Shown here: piece after piece, positions 43,452 to 52,861 of the stretch
How positions within the stretch are numbered: the stretch's first letter is position 1
Layout: each line of letters opens with the position of its first letter
Translations under genes and position numbers: made by a program
From: Neoaquamicrobium microcysteis
GTDB taxonomy: Bacteria; Pseudomonadota; Alphaproteobacteria; Rhizobiales; Rhizobiaceae
Assembly: GCF_008180155.1 (NCBI RefSeq)
Contig: NZ_VSZS01000053.1
Span: forward strand, 62,001-126,000
Direction of reading: 5' to 3'
DNA length: 64,000 nt
The notes under the pieces: model-generated
What the model saw: only the letters and a program-made list of their open reading frames with translations
What the model was told of the DNA's origin: nothing
Database searches by the model: none

Positions 43452-44239
43452 CGCGCAAGCGCGCCCAGCAGGGCGACGGCGGCATCGAAATCCCGGCGGC
43501 GCGCGTTGCGGCGCGCTGTCGCCTCGGCGTCCTCGCCCCACTGCTCGATGGTCCAGTCTTCATCCACATGGGCCGCGGTCCAGACCGCATCGGCGTCCAT
43601 CGCCCCGGCCTCAAGTGCGAGCGCCAGAAGCGCGGAGCCGGTCAGTGTCGTCATCAGGTGGATCGCGGAGAGGCGGAACGCTTCTTCGCGCTGCTTGAGC
43701 CAGATGCCGACCGCGCCGACTGACTCGCGCGGCTGCTCGACGTGAATGACGCCTTCGGCAAGGAAAAACCGTGCGCCCAGGGTCGCGCGCGCCCAGTCCA
43801 GAACCGGGTCCCACGCGTCGGCCTGCCGCGCCACGAGCGCCTCAGGCGCGTCCGCGCGGTAGCAAACGAGGTCGGACGACGAGAACCGCATCACGTCCTC
43901 CAGAACAGCCTGCATCTCGGCGGAAACGCCGTCGATGGCCGTGTTGGCAAGGCGCAGCACCGGCATTGAAACCGGATCTATCGTCTCTCCCTGCGCGGAG
44001 AACTCCCCGGTGACCAGCTCGGCGGCCGGCTTTGTTGGCAGCGCCAACAGCGCCTTGCCCGGCGTACGCACCGGCTTGCCGTCGAGCTGCACCGCATATC
44101 CTTCGGCTACGGCCACGACAGAAGCTTCTTTGTAGAAGCGCTTCGGCAATGGCTGGCGCATCTGGATCTGCGCCCGTCGGACGGGGTCCGGATCGGAGAG
44201 ATGGTTTCCGGTCTCGAGATCGTTCAGGAGATCGCGCAT
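43448..44239 (-). CDS. ATP12-family F1-ATPase assembly chaperone
   Basis: A 263-residue protein of the ATP12 family, which in mitochondria and alphaproteobacteria binds the F1 alpha subunit during ATP synthase assembly. Conserved pieces: KRFYKEASVVAVAEGYAVQL with DGKPVRTPGKALLALP near residue 55, LVCYRADAPEALVARQADAWDP in the middle, and VDEDWTIEQWGEDAEATARR at the C-terminus. Convergent with the small membrane gene (four-base overlap of stops). Confidence 0.93.
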   Translation of the reverse strand: MRDLLNDLETGNHLSDPDPVRRAQIQMRQPLPKRFYKEASVVAVAEGYAVQLDGKPVRTPGKALLALPTKPAAELVTGEFSAQGETIDPVSMPVLRLANTAIDGVSAEMQAVLEDVMRFSSSDLVCYRADAPEALVARQADAWDPVLDWARATLGARFFLAEGVIHVEQPRESVGAVGIWLKQREEAFRLSAIHLMTTLTGSALLALALEAGAMDADAVWTAAHVDEDWTIEQWGEDAEATARRNARRRDFDAAVALLGALAR

Positions 44240-44270
44240 GGTCTTCCTCTAGAATATCGCCGCAGCCTTA

Positions 44271-44386
44271 GACCATGATGCCGAAAAGTGGGAACCGGTT
44301 TTCGGACGACATCATGGTCCAACTTATCGATTTAGCCGCATGTATGCGACACCGGGTGTTTCCACCCGACTGCAACATGCTCTAGC
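44271..44386. repeat. Composite RIME-like palindromes
   Basis: Two adjacent palindromes. The first (44271-44319) has perfect 10-bp arms GACCATGATG/CATCATGGTC around the GTGGGAACCGG core seen in the other repeats. The second (about 44333-44386) reads on the reverse strand CTAGAGCATG to CATGCGGC with an inner GGGTG/CACCC hairpin. Its edge forms the TAG stop of the transporter gene at 44382. Confidence 0.7.
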
Positions 44387-45302
44387 CGGGCAGCGAGCGC
44401 CGCACCGGCCGGTTCACGACGAGCAAGCCGGCGCCTATCAAGGCCAGCGCACCGAAGATGCGCATGGAAAGCGGCTCGTTCAACAGCAGCCCCGCACACA
44501 AAACACCGAAAGCCGGCGTCAGGAAGGCAAAGCTGGACAGGCCCGAGGCCGGATAACGCCGCATCAGCCAGAACCACAACACGTAGGTGAAAGCGACGAT
44601 GAAGACGGCCTGCAGAAGCAGCGATCCCGTCGCCAGCGGCGTCACGTCCCGAAGGACGGGCCCTGCCAGCGGAACGAACGGGACGAGGATGATGGCGGAG
44701 ACGAACAGCTGGTAGAGCAGCGTCTTCTCGGCGCTTGCCGCAGAAAGCTTCGTGCCCTTGATGACCAGCATCGTCGCCGCCCACAAGATGCCTGCCGCCA
44801 GGCACATCAGGTCGCCCCATATGGCGTCGGGTCCGGGAACGCTCAGCTCGTCGGAAAATACCAGGATCACGCCGGCGAAGGCCAGCGCGAGCCCGGCGAA
44901 CTTCTGCATCGTGATGCGCTCGCCAAGCAGGAAATGCCCGCCCAGCAGAACCCAGAAGGGCATCGAGTTGACCATCAGCGTGCCCCGCGCGGCCGTGGTG
45001 TAGTCGAGCCCGAGGAATATGAGGGCGAACTCGAAGCCGAACAGTGCGCCCGCCAGAATGCCGGGCCACAATGTTCCGTCACGCTCGAACAGCGGTATGC
45101 GCCGATAGCGACACCAGAGCCAGACCAGCAAGCAGGCTATCGCCGACCGCGCCAGCACCGAAAAGATGGGATTGTAGCCGGTGTTGGAGACCTTCACCAA
45201 AACCTGGTTGAAGCCCCACGACAGCGTCAGCCCGATCATGACGGCAGCGGCGAACGCGTCGATCGCCGGGCGAGCACCGCTGACCGCGGCCGGCTGGCTC
45301 AC
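44382..45302 (-). CDS. DMT-superfamily (EamA) transporter
   Basis: A 306-residue protein with ten hydrophobic segments in two EamA repeats, starting at GTG 45302 (SQPAAVSGARPAIDAF). The start overlaps the rluC stop as GTGA, so translation is coupled. AARGTLMVNSMPFWVLLGGH in repeat 1 and SGLSSFAFLTPAFGVLCAGL in repeat 2 are the typical signature helices. The substrate is unknown. It is not closely similar to the DMT protein at 4194. Its stop is formed by the repeat at 44271-44386. Confidence 0.9.
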   Translation of the reverse strand: MSQPAAVSGARPAIDAFAAAVMIGLTLSWGFNQVLVKVSNTGYNPIFSVLARSAIACLLVWLWCRYRRIPLFERDGTLWPGILAGALFGFEFALIFLGLDYTTAARGTLMVNSMPFWVLLGGHFLLGERITMQKFAGLALAFAGVILVFSDELSVPGPDAIWGDLMCLAAGILWAATMLVIKGTKLSAASAEKTLLYQLFVSAIILVPFVPLAGPVLRDVTPLATGSLLLQAVFIVAFTYVLWFWLMRRYPASGLSSFAFLTPAFGVLCAGLLLNEPLSMRIFGALALIGAGLLVVNRPVRRSLPG

Positions 45303-46285
45303 GCGTTCTCCTCGGCGGTGGCCTCGTCGAAGCCGAGCAGGTTCCAGCTTTGGCGCATATGCGGCGGCATCGGCGCGGTCACGTCGATGACGCCGCCGTT
45401 TGGATGTGGAATGACGATACGCCGCGCGTGCAGGTGAAGCCGGTTCTGCATGCCGCCGGGAAAGTCCCAGTTCTGGTCGGCCTCGAAATATTTGGGGTCG
45501 CCGATGATCGGACAACCGATATGGGCGGCGTGGACGCGCAACTGGTGGGTGCGGCCCGTGTGAGGCTCCATCTCCAGCCAGGAGAGCGTCTGCCCCGCCT
45601 GATCGACGATCCGATAATAGGACACTGCGTGATCGGCACCGTCTTCGCCGTGGCGGGCAACGCGCATGCGATCACCGTCGATCGTCTGCTCCTTGACCAG
45701 CCAGGTCGAAATCTTGTCTTCCCGCTTCTTCGGCACGCCCTTGACCAGCGCCCAGTATGTCTTTTTGGCATCGCGCCCACGGAAGGCCTCAGCAAGCTTC
45801 ATCGCCGCCAGACGCGTACGCGCGACGACGAGCACGCCCGAAGTATCGCGGTCGAGCCGGTGGACGAGGCGCGGCTTTTCACCCTTCTTGCTGCGGAACG
45901 CCTCCAGCATGTCGTCAACATGACGCGTCACGCCCGAGCCGCCCTGCACGGCCAGGCCTGCCGGCTTATTGAAGACGAACACCGCGGGATCCTCGTGCAG
46001 CAGCATCTTCGACAGCACTGCGCCGTCGTCCTGCCCGCGCATGGTTTTCGCCGTAACCGGCTGGTCGCCCTTGCGGTCCACACCCAGCGGCGGCACGCGA
46101 ACCACCTGCCCCGGCTCGACCCGGGTGTCGGCCTTGACGCGGCCGCCATCCACCCGCACCTGCCCGGAGCGCAGCAGCTTCTGCAACTGGCCGAAGCCGA
46201 GCCCAGGGAAATGGGTCTTGAACCAGCGGTCGAGCCGCATCCCCGCCTCGCCGGCTTCAACCTTAATCTGCTCTACGCCTGCCAT
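45299..46285 (-). CDS. rluC: RluA-family 23S rRNA pseudouridine synthase (RluC type)
   Basis: A 328-residue enzyme with an N-terminal S4 RNA-binding domain (GMRLDRWFKTHFPGLGFGQL, then QKLLRSGQVRVDGGR) and the RluA catalytic domain with the active Asp in RLVHRLDRDTSGVLVVART and the companion motif HTGRTHQLRVHAAHIGCPI. RluC modifies positions 955, 2504 and 2580 of 23S rRNA in E. coli; RluC versus RluD is not settled here. The ATG at 46285 (MAGVEQIKVEAGEAG) is chosen over the longer frame. Within a minus-strand run between crcB and the DMT gene. Confidence 0.92.
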   Translation of the reverse strand: MAGVEQIKVEAGEAGMRLDRWFKTHFPGLGFGQLQKLLRSGQVRVDGGRVKADTRVEPGQVVRVPPLGVDRKGDQPVTAKTMRGQDDGAVLSKMLLHEDPAVFVFNKPAGLAVQGGSGVTRHVDDMLEAFRSKKGEKPRLVHRLDRDTSGVLVVARTRLAAMKLAEAFRGRDAKKTYWALVKGVPKKREDKISTWLVKEQTIDGDRMRVARHGEDGADHAVSYYRIVDQAGQTLSWLEMEPHTGRTHQLRVHAAHIGCPIIGDPKYFEADQNWDFPGGMQNRLHLHARRIVIPHPNGGVIDVTAPMPPHMRQSWNLLGFDEATAEENA

Positions 46286-46322
46286 TTTCCGCCAAACTCT
46301 CTCTTGAGAGGGCCAGATAGCA

Positions 46323-46700
46323 TCAGGCGAGGCTTCGCGCGAGCCACAATCCCACAAACAGGGCGCCAATGGACAAAACGACGCTCGCAGCGACGTAGCC
46401 GAATGCCTGCACGAGCGCGCCGCGTTCGTAAAGCACTGCAAAGTCCAGGGAAAAGGCAGAGAACGTCGTGAACCCGCCAAGCAGACCGGTCGCGACGAAA
46501 AGCTTCAATTCGGCGGAGCCGCCGAAGCGGCGGGCGAGCAACTCGATGAACACACCCATGAACAGGCACCCCAGCAGGTTCACTGCCAGCGTTCCCCACG
46601 GATAGGCAGGCCCCAGCAACCGCAGGGCGGCAACGTTTGTCAGGTGCCGCATTCCCGCACCGATCGCGCCGCCGGCCGCCACCACCAGAAAATGATACAC
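46323..46700 (-). CDS. crcB: Fluoride channel CrcB/Fluc
   Basis: A 125-residue four-helix membrane protein that assembles as an antiparallel dimer and exports fluoride. The signature GGFTTFSAFSLD in helix 3 and GAGMRHLTN in helix 1 are intact. No fluoride riboswitch is visible: the gene starts one base after the rarA stop, so it is read as part of that operon. Confidence 0.95.
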   Translation of the reverse strand: MYHFLVVAAGGAIGAGMRHLTNVAALRLLGPAYPWGTLAVNLLGCLFMGVFIELLARRFGGSAELKLFVATGLLGGFTTFSAFSLDFAVLYERGALVQAFGYVAASVVLSIGALFVGLWLARSLA

Positions 46701-46701
46701 T

Positions 46702-48015
46702 CTACCCGCCCCGTCGCTCTCTTCGCAGCTTTGCCCACCAGTCGAGCCGCTTCCTGATCTCGCGCTCGAAGCCGCGATCCGGCGGATCGTAGAAGGTCTG
46801 CCGCCCCAGCGCTTCGGGAAAATAGTCCTGCCCGGAAAACGCGTCAGGCGCGTCGTGGTCGTACTCGTATCCCGAGCCGTAGCCCTCGGACTTCATCAGC
46901 TTCGTCGGCGCGTTGAGGATGATCTTGGGCGGCGCCAGCGAACCGTGCTCCTTGGCTGCGCGGGTGGCAGCCTTGAAAGCGGTGTAGACGGCGTTCGACT
47001 TCGGCGCCGTCGCCAGATAGACGCAGGCCTGCGCCAGCGCCAGCTCACCTTCCGGCGAACCAAGGTAGTCGTAAGCATCCTTGGCAGCGTTGGCGATCAC
47101 CAGCGCCTGAGGATCGGCCATGCCGATATCCTCCGACGCCATCCGCACCATGCGCCGACCGAGATAGAGTGGATCCTCCCCGGCGTCGAACATGCGCGCA
47201 AGATAGTAGAGTGCTGCGTCCGGGTCGGACCCGCGCACGGCCTTGTGCAATGCCGATATCAGATTGTAGTGCCCGTCCTGGCTCTTGTCGTAGATCGGCG
47301 CACGGCGCTGGACGATGCGCTGAAGGCCCTCGGCATCGAAGATCTCGCCCTCTCCCGCAGCCCTCCATGCTTCTTCCGCCAGCGTCAGCGACGCGCGGCC
47401 GTCGCCATCCGCCATGCGCACCAGGACCGCGCGCGCCTCGTCGTCCAGCGGCAGCGCCCGGCCCTCTTCCGCCTCGGCCCGCTCCAGCAGTTTCGCGATG
47501 CTTTCGGGCGCAAGCGAATGGAAGGTGAGCACGCGGGCACGAGACAGCAAAGCGGCGTTGAGCTCAAAGGACGGGTTCTCCGTCGTCGCGCCGACGAGGA
47601 TGACGGTGCCGTCCTCCATGACCGGCAGGAAGGAATCCTGCTGGGCACGGTTGAAGCGATGTATCTCATCGACGAAGAGCAGCGTCTGCCGCCCGCCGGA
47701 GCGCCGCATCCGTGCGGTCTCGAACACCTTCTTGAGGTCGGCGACGCCTGAGAAAATCGCCGAAATCTGCTCGAAGGCCAGCCCGGTTTCACCGGCCAGA
47801 AGCCGCGCGACCGTGGTCTTGCCGGTACCGGGCGGCCCCCAGAATATCATCGAGCCGAGGGAGCCCGAGCGGATCATGCGCGTGAGCGCACCGTCCGGAC
47901 CTGTCAGGTGATCCTGGCCAACCACCTGCGCAAGCGTCGTCGGGCGCAGCCGGTCGGCAAGCGGACGCCCGGGCTGCTGGCCGGGCTGTGGATCGGGCTG
48001 GAAAAGATCGCCCAT
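46702..48015 (-). CDS. rarA: Replication-associated recombination protein A (MgsA/WRNIP1 family AAA+ ATPase)
   Basis: A 437-residue AAA+ ATPase that acts at stalled forks and binds SSB. Walker A is GPPGTGKTTVARLLAGE and Walker B is LLFVDEIHRFNRAQQD, with sensor 1 in LVGATTENPSFELN. The C-terminal tetramerisation region includes SEDIGMADPQALVIA and APTKLMKSEGYG. It begins nine bases after the protease gene stop. Confidence 0.96.
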   Translation of the reverse strand: MGDLFQPDPQPGQQPGRPLADRLRPTTLAQVVGQDHLTGPDGALTRMIRSGSLGSMIFWGPPGTGKTTVARLLAGETGLAFEQISAIFSGVADLKKVFETARMRRSGGRQTLLFVDEIHRFNRAQQDSFLPVMEDGTVILVGATTENPSFELNAALLSRARVLTFHSLAPESIAKLLERAEAEEGRALPLDDEARAVLVRMADGDGRASLTLAEEAWRAAGEGEIFDAEGLQRIVQRRAPIYDKSQDGHYNLISALHKAVRGSDPDAALYYLARMFDAGEDPLYLGRRMVRMASEDIGMADPQALVIANAAKDAYDYLGSPEGELALAQACVYLATAPKSNAVYTAFKAATRAAKEHGSLAPPKIILNAPTKLMKSEGYGSGYEYDHDAPDAFSGQDYFPEALGRQTFYDPPDRGFEREIRKRLDWWAKLRRERRGG

Positions 48016-48024
48016 CAGGTCACG

Positions 48025-49509
48025 TCAATAGCGCAGTATCTGGTTGGTGACGCGACCGTCGCGCTCGACGGTGAAGCGCCACCAGCGGCCATTGGTCGCC
48101 GCCACGTCGCGCAGCTTTTCAGGCGTGTCGATGGCTTCGCCGTTCACCTCGCGCACGATGTCGCGCGGCCTGAAGCCGAAACCGGCCGCAGGCGAGTTGC
48201 GGCTTACTTCGACGATGGCAACGCCGTCGCCGCTCACCTGCCCGCGAATGCCAAGCCGTTGTGCGAGACGCGGCGAAAGCGAGGCAACCTTGGCGCCGGC
48301 GAACGGGCTGCGTCCGTCGATGATGATCTCAGCGGAAGAGGCACCCTCCGGGGCGCGGATCAACTCGACCTCGACCTGCTTTTCGCGGCCCTGGCTAAGG
48401 ACGGTGAGCGTCGAGACGCTGCCGATAGCTTCGGTGGCAAGACGGTAGCCCAATGCATCCGGGTGCTCGATGGCAGCGCCGTTCATTGCGAGCACGACAT
48501 CGCCCGGCCGCAGGCCGGCGATTTCCGCCGGACCTTCCGGAACCACCGACTGGACGAGAGCGCCGGCAGGCCGCGCCATGCCCAGCGCCTCGGCCATCTG
48601 CGCCGTCACGTTCTCGAAGGTGGCTCCCACGAAGGGGCGCTCGAAGTAGTCGCGCCCGCTTCTGGCAGCTTCCACTACTGCGCGCACGATATTCGACGGA
48701 ATGGCGAAGCCGATGCCGATGGAGCCGCCGGACTGGCTGTAGATCGCCGTGTTGATGCCGATGACCTGCCCGCCCATGTTGATGAGCGCGCCGCCGGAAT
48801 TGCCCGGATTGATCGCGGCGTCCGTCTGGATGAAGAAACCGAAATCGTTGACGCCGATATGCGTGCGGGCAAGCGCCGATACGATGCCGCTGGTCGTTGT
48901 CTGGCCGACACCGAACGGATTGCCGATAGCCAGAACCAGATCGCCGACCTCCAGCGCGTCGGAATCACCCAGCGGCGCGATGGGGAACGGTTCCGGCGCC
49001 TCGATCTTGAGAACGGCGAGGTCGAGCGACTCGTCCTTCAGCAGGATCGTGCTGTTGAACTCGCGCCCGTCCGACATTGCGACACGCACCTCGTCGGCAT
49101 TGCCGATGACGTGGTTGTTGGTGACGACGTAACCTGAAGGATCGACCAGCACGCCGGACCCCAGCGAGGACTGCACGCGCGGCGGCATCTGTTGCTGGCC
49201 GAAGAACTGCTCGAAAAACGGATCGCCCGCGAACGGCGAACGCGCCGCCACGCGCTGCGAGGCATAGACGTTGACGACCGCAGGAGCCGTCTGGCTGACG
49301 AGGGGAGCAAACGACAGCTGCATCTCCTGCTGGCCGAAGGGCACACGGCGCGCAGGTTCGCCCGTCTGTCCTTCTGAACCGCCGCGCAGAAGATCGCTCA
49401 GTGCATCTGCGAGCCCCCTGCCCCCGCTATTGTCCTGCGCCTGCGCCATGCCCAGCGGACCAAAGGCAAGCAGGACGGCAAGAGCGGCAGGAAGGATTTT
49501 GCGGCGCAT
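48025..49509 (-). CDS. DegP/DegQ-family serine endoprotease (Do)
   Basis: A 494-residue periplasmic HtrA protease. A signal peptide (MRRKILPAALAVLLAFGPLG to MAQAQ) is followed by a trypsin-like domain with catalytic His133 (VVTNNHVIG), Asp163 (ESLDLAVLKI) and Ser238 (NPGNSGGALI), and two PDZ domains (about 270-360 and 395-480). It degrades or refolds envelope proteins. The ATG at 49509 is used because the signal peptide starts there. First gene of the run protease-rarA-crcB-rluC-DMT. Confidence 0.95.
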   Translation of the reverse strand: MRRKILPAALAVLLAFGPLGMAQAQDNSGGRGLADALSDLLRGGSEGQTGEPARRVPFGQQEMQLSFAPLVSQTAPAVVNVYASQRVAARSPFAGDPFFEQFFGQQQMPPRVQSSLGSGVLVDPSGYVVTNNHVIGNADEVRVAMSDGREFNSTILLKDESLDLAVLKIEAPEPFPIAPLGDSDALEVGDLVLAIGNPFGVGQTTTSGIVSALARTHIGVNDFGFFIQTDAAINPGNSGGALINMGGQVIGINTAIYSQSGGSIGIGFAIPSNIVRAVVEAARSGRDYFERPFVGATFENVTAQMAEALGMARPAGALVQSVVPEGPAEIAGLRPGDVVLAMNGAAIEHPDALGYRLATEAIGSVSTLTVLSQGREKQVEVELIRAPEGASSAEIIIDGRSPFAGAKVASLSPRLAQRLGIRGQVSGDGVAIVEVSRNSPAAGFGFRPRDIVREVNGEAIDTPEKLRDVAATNGRWWRFTVERDGRVTNQILRY

Positions 49510-49589
49510 GAAGATTCCCCGGTTCGTTTCGACCGATGCCATTTTGGCGCGGATTGTGCAAAATAAAAGGCTTGGTGGGCCAAATGCGA

Positions 49590-49613
49590 AAAGGGGCCGC
49601 GAAGGCCCCTTTG
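49590..49613 (-). terminator. Terminator at the end of the ribosomal/rpoA operon
   Basis: AAAGGGGCC and GGCCCCTTT form a 9-bp stem with loop TTCGC on the minus strand, about 30 bases after the rplQ stop. The downstream side reads TTCGCATTTGG, so the U-tract is short; the symmetry would let it act in both directions. Confidence 0.7.
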
Positions 49614-49640
49614 TACAGATGGTCAGGATCGAAGCGACGA

Positions 49641-50069
49641 TTATGCCGCTTCGGCCTCATTGGCCTCTTCGGCCTCGACGCGGGCGCGGTCAGCGGCACC
49701 CTTGGCGGACACGTCGCGATCGACAAACTCGATCACGGCCATCGCCGCGTTGTCGCCGTGGCGGAAGCCCGCCTTCATGATGCGCAGGTAGCCGCCGTTG
49801 CGGGTGGCGTAGCGCGGGGCGATGGTGTCGAACAGGCGCTTTGCAAGCGCGTCCGAACCGATAGCCGAGATCACCTGACGACGCGCATGCAGGTCTCCGC
49901 GCTTGCCCAGCGTGACCAGCTTCTCCACGATGGGGCGAAGCTCCTTGGCCTTGGGCAGCGTGGTGGTGATCTGCTCGTGCTCGATCAGCGAGGCAGCCAT
50001 GTTCGAAAACAGCGCCTTGCGGTGGCTAACGGTACGGTTCAGCCGGCGGCCGGATTTTCCGTGGCGCAT
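49641..50069 (-). CDS. rplQ: 50S ribosomal protein L17
   Basis: A 142-residue L17 lining the polypeptide exit tunnel. It starts [20 protein letters not shown], the invariant basic N-terminus; the C-terminal Ala/Glu-rich tail ([13 protein letters not shown]) is common in alphaproteobacteria. It is the last gene of the alpha operon, 34 bases after rpoA, and is followed by a terminator. Confidence 0.98.
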   Translation of the reverse strand: MRHGKSGRRLNRTVSHRKALFSNMAASLIEHEQITTTLPKAKELRPIVEKLVTLGKRGDLHARRQVISAIGSDALAKRLFDTIAPRYATRNGGYLRIMKAGFRHGDNAAMAVIEFVDRDVSAKGAADRARVEAEEANEAEAA

Positions 50070-50103
50070 TGGCCTTCTCCTTCAGTTGGTCCGAGGCTGA
50101 GCC

Positions 50104-51114
50104 TCAGTATTGATCTTCGTAACGTTTTGCGAGGTCTTCGATGTTCTCCGGCGGCCAGTCCTGCACCTCCATTCCGAGGTGGAGGCCCATTGCGGCCAGA
50201 ACTTCCTTGATCTCGTTGAGCGACTTGCGGCCGAAGTTCGGCGTGCGCAGCATCTCGGCTTCCGTCTTCTGGATCAGGTCGCCGATGTAGACGATGTTGT
50301 CGTTCTTCAGGCAGTTTGCCGAACGGACCGACAGCTCCAGCTCGTCCACCTTCTTGAGCAGCGCCGGGTTGAAGGCGAGCTCGGTGACCTGCTCCGAGGC
50401 GACTTCCTTCTGCGGCTCGTCGAAATTGACGAACAGGCCGAGCTGGTCCTGCAGGATACGGGCGGCGAACGCCACGGCGTCCTCACCGGTGACCGCACCG
50501 TTGGTCTCGATCGTCATGGTCAGCTTGTCATAGTCGAGAACCTGGCCCTCGCGGGTGTTCTCGACCTTGTAGGAGACCTTCTTGACCGGCGAGTAGAGGC
50601 TGTCGACCGGGATGAGCCCGATCGGCGCATCTTCGGCGCGGTTGCGCTCGGCGGGCACGTAGCCCTTGCCGGTGTCGACGGTGAACTCCATGCGGATTTC
50701 CGCGCCCTCGTCCAGCGTGCAGATCACGTGGTCGGGGTTGAGGATCTCGACGTCGCCCACGGTCTGGATGTCGCCGGCAGTGACGGCGCCCGGACCCTGC
50801 TTGCGCACGACCATGCGCTTCGGGCCGTCGCCTTCCATGCGGATGGCGATTTCCTTGATGTTCAGGACGATGTCGGTCACGTCCTCGCGCACGCCGGCGA
50901 TCGAGGAGAATTCATGCAGGACGCCGTCGATCTGCACGGCGGTGACGGCAGCGCCGCGCAGCGACGACAAAAGCACGCGACGCAGCGCGTTGCCGAGCGT
51001 CAGGCCGTAGCCGCGCTCGAGCGGTTCGGCGACCAGCGTGGTCAGCGTCTTGCCCTTCGAGGAGAACTCGATCTTGTTGGGCTTTATGAGTTCTTGCCAG
51101 TTTTTCTGGATCAT
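50104..51114 (-). CDS. rpoA: DNA-directed RNA polymerase subunit alpha
   Basis: A 336-residue alpha subunit. The N-terminal domain (about 1-230; [20 protein letters not shown] dimer interface) assembles core polymerase. After a linker, the C-terminal domain (about 255-325; [20 protein letters not shown] and [18 protein letters not shown]) contacts UP elements and activators. It lies between rpsK and rplQ as usual. Confidence 0.98.
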   Translation of the reverse strand: MIQKNWQELIKPNKIEFSSKGKTLTTLVAEPLERGYGLTLGNALRRVLLSSLRGAAVTAVQIDGVLHEFSSIAGVREDVTDIVLNIKEIAIRMEGDGPKRMVVRKQGPGAVTAGDIQTVGDVEILNPDHVICTLDEGAEIRMEFTVDTGKGYVPAERNRAEDAPIGLIPVDSLYSPVKKVSYKVENTREGQVLDYDKLTMTIETNGAVTGEDAVAFAARILQDQLGLFVNFDEPQKEVASEQVTELAFNPALLKKVDELELSVRSANCLKNDNIVYIGDLIQKTEAEMLRTPNFGRKSLNEIKEVLAAMGLHLGMEVQDWPPENIEDLAKRYEDQY

Positions 51115-51220
51115 TCAGGTTTTCCTTCCGTTTCCCGCCACCATCCAATCGTGGCAGGCAAATCTGGAAACCAGAGAGGAGCGCCGGCTGGTGGCGCTCG
51201 TCCGGTATGTGTATCAGGTT

Positions 51221-51610
51221 TTAGACGCGGCGCTTCTTGCGCGGGCGGCAGCCATTGTGCGGGATCGGCGTCACGTCACGGATCGAGGTGATGGTGAAAC
51301 CGGCAGCCTGCAGCGCGCGCAGTGCCGACTCACGGCCCGAGCCGGGCCCGCAGACCTCGACCTCGAGCATGCGCATGCCGTGATCCTGCGCCTTCTTGGC
51401 GACGTCTTCGGCCGCGACCTGCGCCGCGAACGGGGTCGACTTGCGCGAACCCTTGAAGCCCTGAGCGCCCGCCGACGACCAGGCAATCGCATTGCCCTGC
51501 GCGTCGGTGATCGTGATCATTGTGTTGTTGAAGGTCGAGTTGACGTGCGCAACGCCCGACGAGATGTTCTTGCGCTCGCGACGGCGAATGCGCGTGGCTT
51601 CCTTGGCCAT
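51221..51610 (-). CDS. rpsK: 30S ribosomal protein S11
   Basis: A 129-residue S11 of the 30S platform near the mRNA exit. It starts [20 protein letters not shown] and ends [14 protein letters not shown], the conserved basic C-terminus. The gap of 95 bases to rpsM and 106 to rpoA is normal for the alpha operon. Confidence 0.98.
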   Translation of the reverse strand: MAKEATRIRRRERKNISSGVAHVNSTFNNTMITITDAQGNAIAWSSAGAQGFKGSRKSTPFAAQVAAEDVAKKAQDHGMRMLEVEVCGPGSGRESALRALQAAGFTITSIRDVTPIPHNGCRPRKKRRV

Positions 51611-51705
51611 GACTTACCTTTCAGTTCGATATCCACGCCGCCGTAATGCCAGCGGCTACACCATGGCGAGGCGGCAATCGGCAAAGCCGGCCGCCTGCCA
51701 AATTC

Positions 51706-52074
51706 TTACTTCTTCTTGCCGGCAATCGCCTTCGCCGGACCCTTGCGGGTGCGGGCGTTGGTGTGCGTGCGCTGGCCGCGGACGGGCAGCGAGCGGCGGT
51801 GACGCAGGCCGCGGTAGCAGCCGAGATCCATAAGGCGCTTGATGTTCATCGACACTTCGCGGCGAAGGTCGCCCTCGACCTGGTAGTCGCGGTCGATGGT
51901 CTCGCGGATCTGCAGCACCTCAGCGTCGGTCAGCTGGTTGACGCGGCGGTCGAGCGGAATGCCGACCTTCTCGACGATCTCCGAAGCGAACTTCGCGCCG
52001 ATGCCGTGAATGTACTGCAACGCGATAATCACGCGCTTGTTCGTCGGAATGTTGACGCCAGCTATACGGGCCAT
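51706..52074 (-). CDS. rpsM: 30S ribosomal protein S13
   Basis: A 122-residue S13 at the head of the 30S subunit, contacting the P-site tRNA. It starts [20 protein letters not shown] at ATG 52074, preferred over 52086; the C-terminus ([20 protein letters not shown]) is the tRNA-contacting tail. The 187-base gap to adk contains a hairpin at 52216-52238. Confidence 0.98.
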   Translation of the reverse strand: MARIAGVNIPTNKRVIIALQYIHGIGAKFASEIVEKVGIPLDRRVNQLTDAEVLQIRETIDRDYQVEGDLRREVSMNIKRLMDLGCYRGLRHRRSLPVRGQRTHTNARTRKGPAKAIAGKKK

Positions 52075-52215
52075 CTTCTTCTCCATGTGGGCCGGCTGCG
52101 CCGGCGTTTCGTTGTTGTCCCGCGTCCGGTGGAGGCCGGCCCATGCGGGTGTTTCCTGTCAAAGCAGCCGCACGGCCCGGAAGGACCGGCGGCTTCGTGC
52201 CTGATGGGAAGACGC

Positions 52216-52238
52216 GCCGCTTTAGTCCATAAAGCGGC
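52216..52238. other. Intercistronic hairpin between adk and rpsM
   Basis: GCCGCTTTA and TAAAGCGGC form a perfect 9-bp stem with a five-base loop. There is no U-tract after it in the operon direction, so it is more likely a processing or stability element than a terminator. Confidence 0.6.
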
Positions 52239-52261
52239 CTGCGTCAACTCCAGGCCGCCCT

Positions 52262-52861
52262 TTATTGAGCGGCCATTTCCTTTGCACCGAGCAGCGTATC
52301 GATCTGGCGGGTGACATCGTCGATGTCGGCCATGCCATCGACGCCCTTCAGCACGCCCTTGGCGTAGTAGTACCCGATGAGCGGCGCGGTCTTTTTGTAG
52401 TATTCCCGCAGGCGTTCCTCGAACACTTCCGGATTGTCGTCCTTGCGAACCGCCTGGCCGGCGGCCTTGGCGTCGTTGGCGCGCTTGGTGATGCGGCCTA
52501 CGAGCGCCTTGTCGTCAACGACCAGTTCGATCGCCACGTCGAGCTTGAGCCCGCGCTCCGCCAGCATGGCCTGTACCGCGTCGGCCTGCACCAGCGTGCG
52601 CGGATAGCCGTCGAGGATGAAGCCGTTCGCGCAGTCGGGCTGGTCGATGCGCTCGGCAACGATGGCATTGACGATGCTGTCGGACACGAGTTCGCCCGCA
52701 TCCATCACCGCCTTGGCGCGCTTGCCGATCTCGGTTCCGTTGGCGACGGCTGCACGCAGCATGTCGCCCGTAGAAAGCTGCGGTATGCCGTGCCTCTCCA
52801 CAAGCCTCTGGGCCTGTGTCCCCTTCCCCGCTCCCGGCGGCCCGAGCAGAATCAGCCTCAT
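52262..52861 (-). CDS. adk: Adenylate kinase
   Basis: A 199-residue adenylate kinase (ATP + AMP to 2 ADP). It starts [20 protein letters not shown] with the P-loop and carries [10 protein letters not shown] (AMP site) and [15 protein letters not shown]. The LID is the short non-zinc type ([19 protein letters not shown]), as in other alphaproteobacteria. Its start overlaps the secY stop by four bases. Confidence 0.98.
   Translation of the reverse strand: MRLILLGPPGAGKGTQAQRLVERHGIPQLSTGDMLRAAVANGTEIGKRAKAVMDAGELVSDSIVNAIVAERIDQPDCANGFILDGYPRTLVQADAVQAMLAERGLKLDVAIELVVDDKALVGRITKRANDAKAAGQAVRKDDNPEVFEERLREYYKKTAPLIGYYYAKGVLKGVDGMADIDDVTRQIDTLLGAKEMAAQ

Noticed and set aside
46701-48015. Fluoride riboswitch before crcB
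   Set aside because: crcB starts directly after rarA, which leaves no room for a leader; no riboswitch core was seen.
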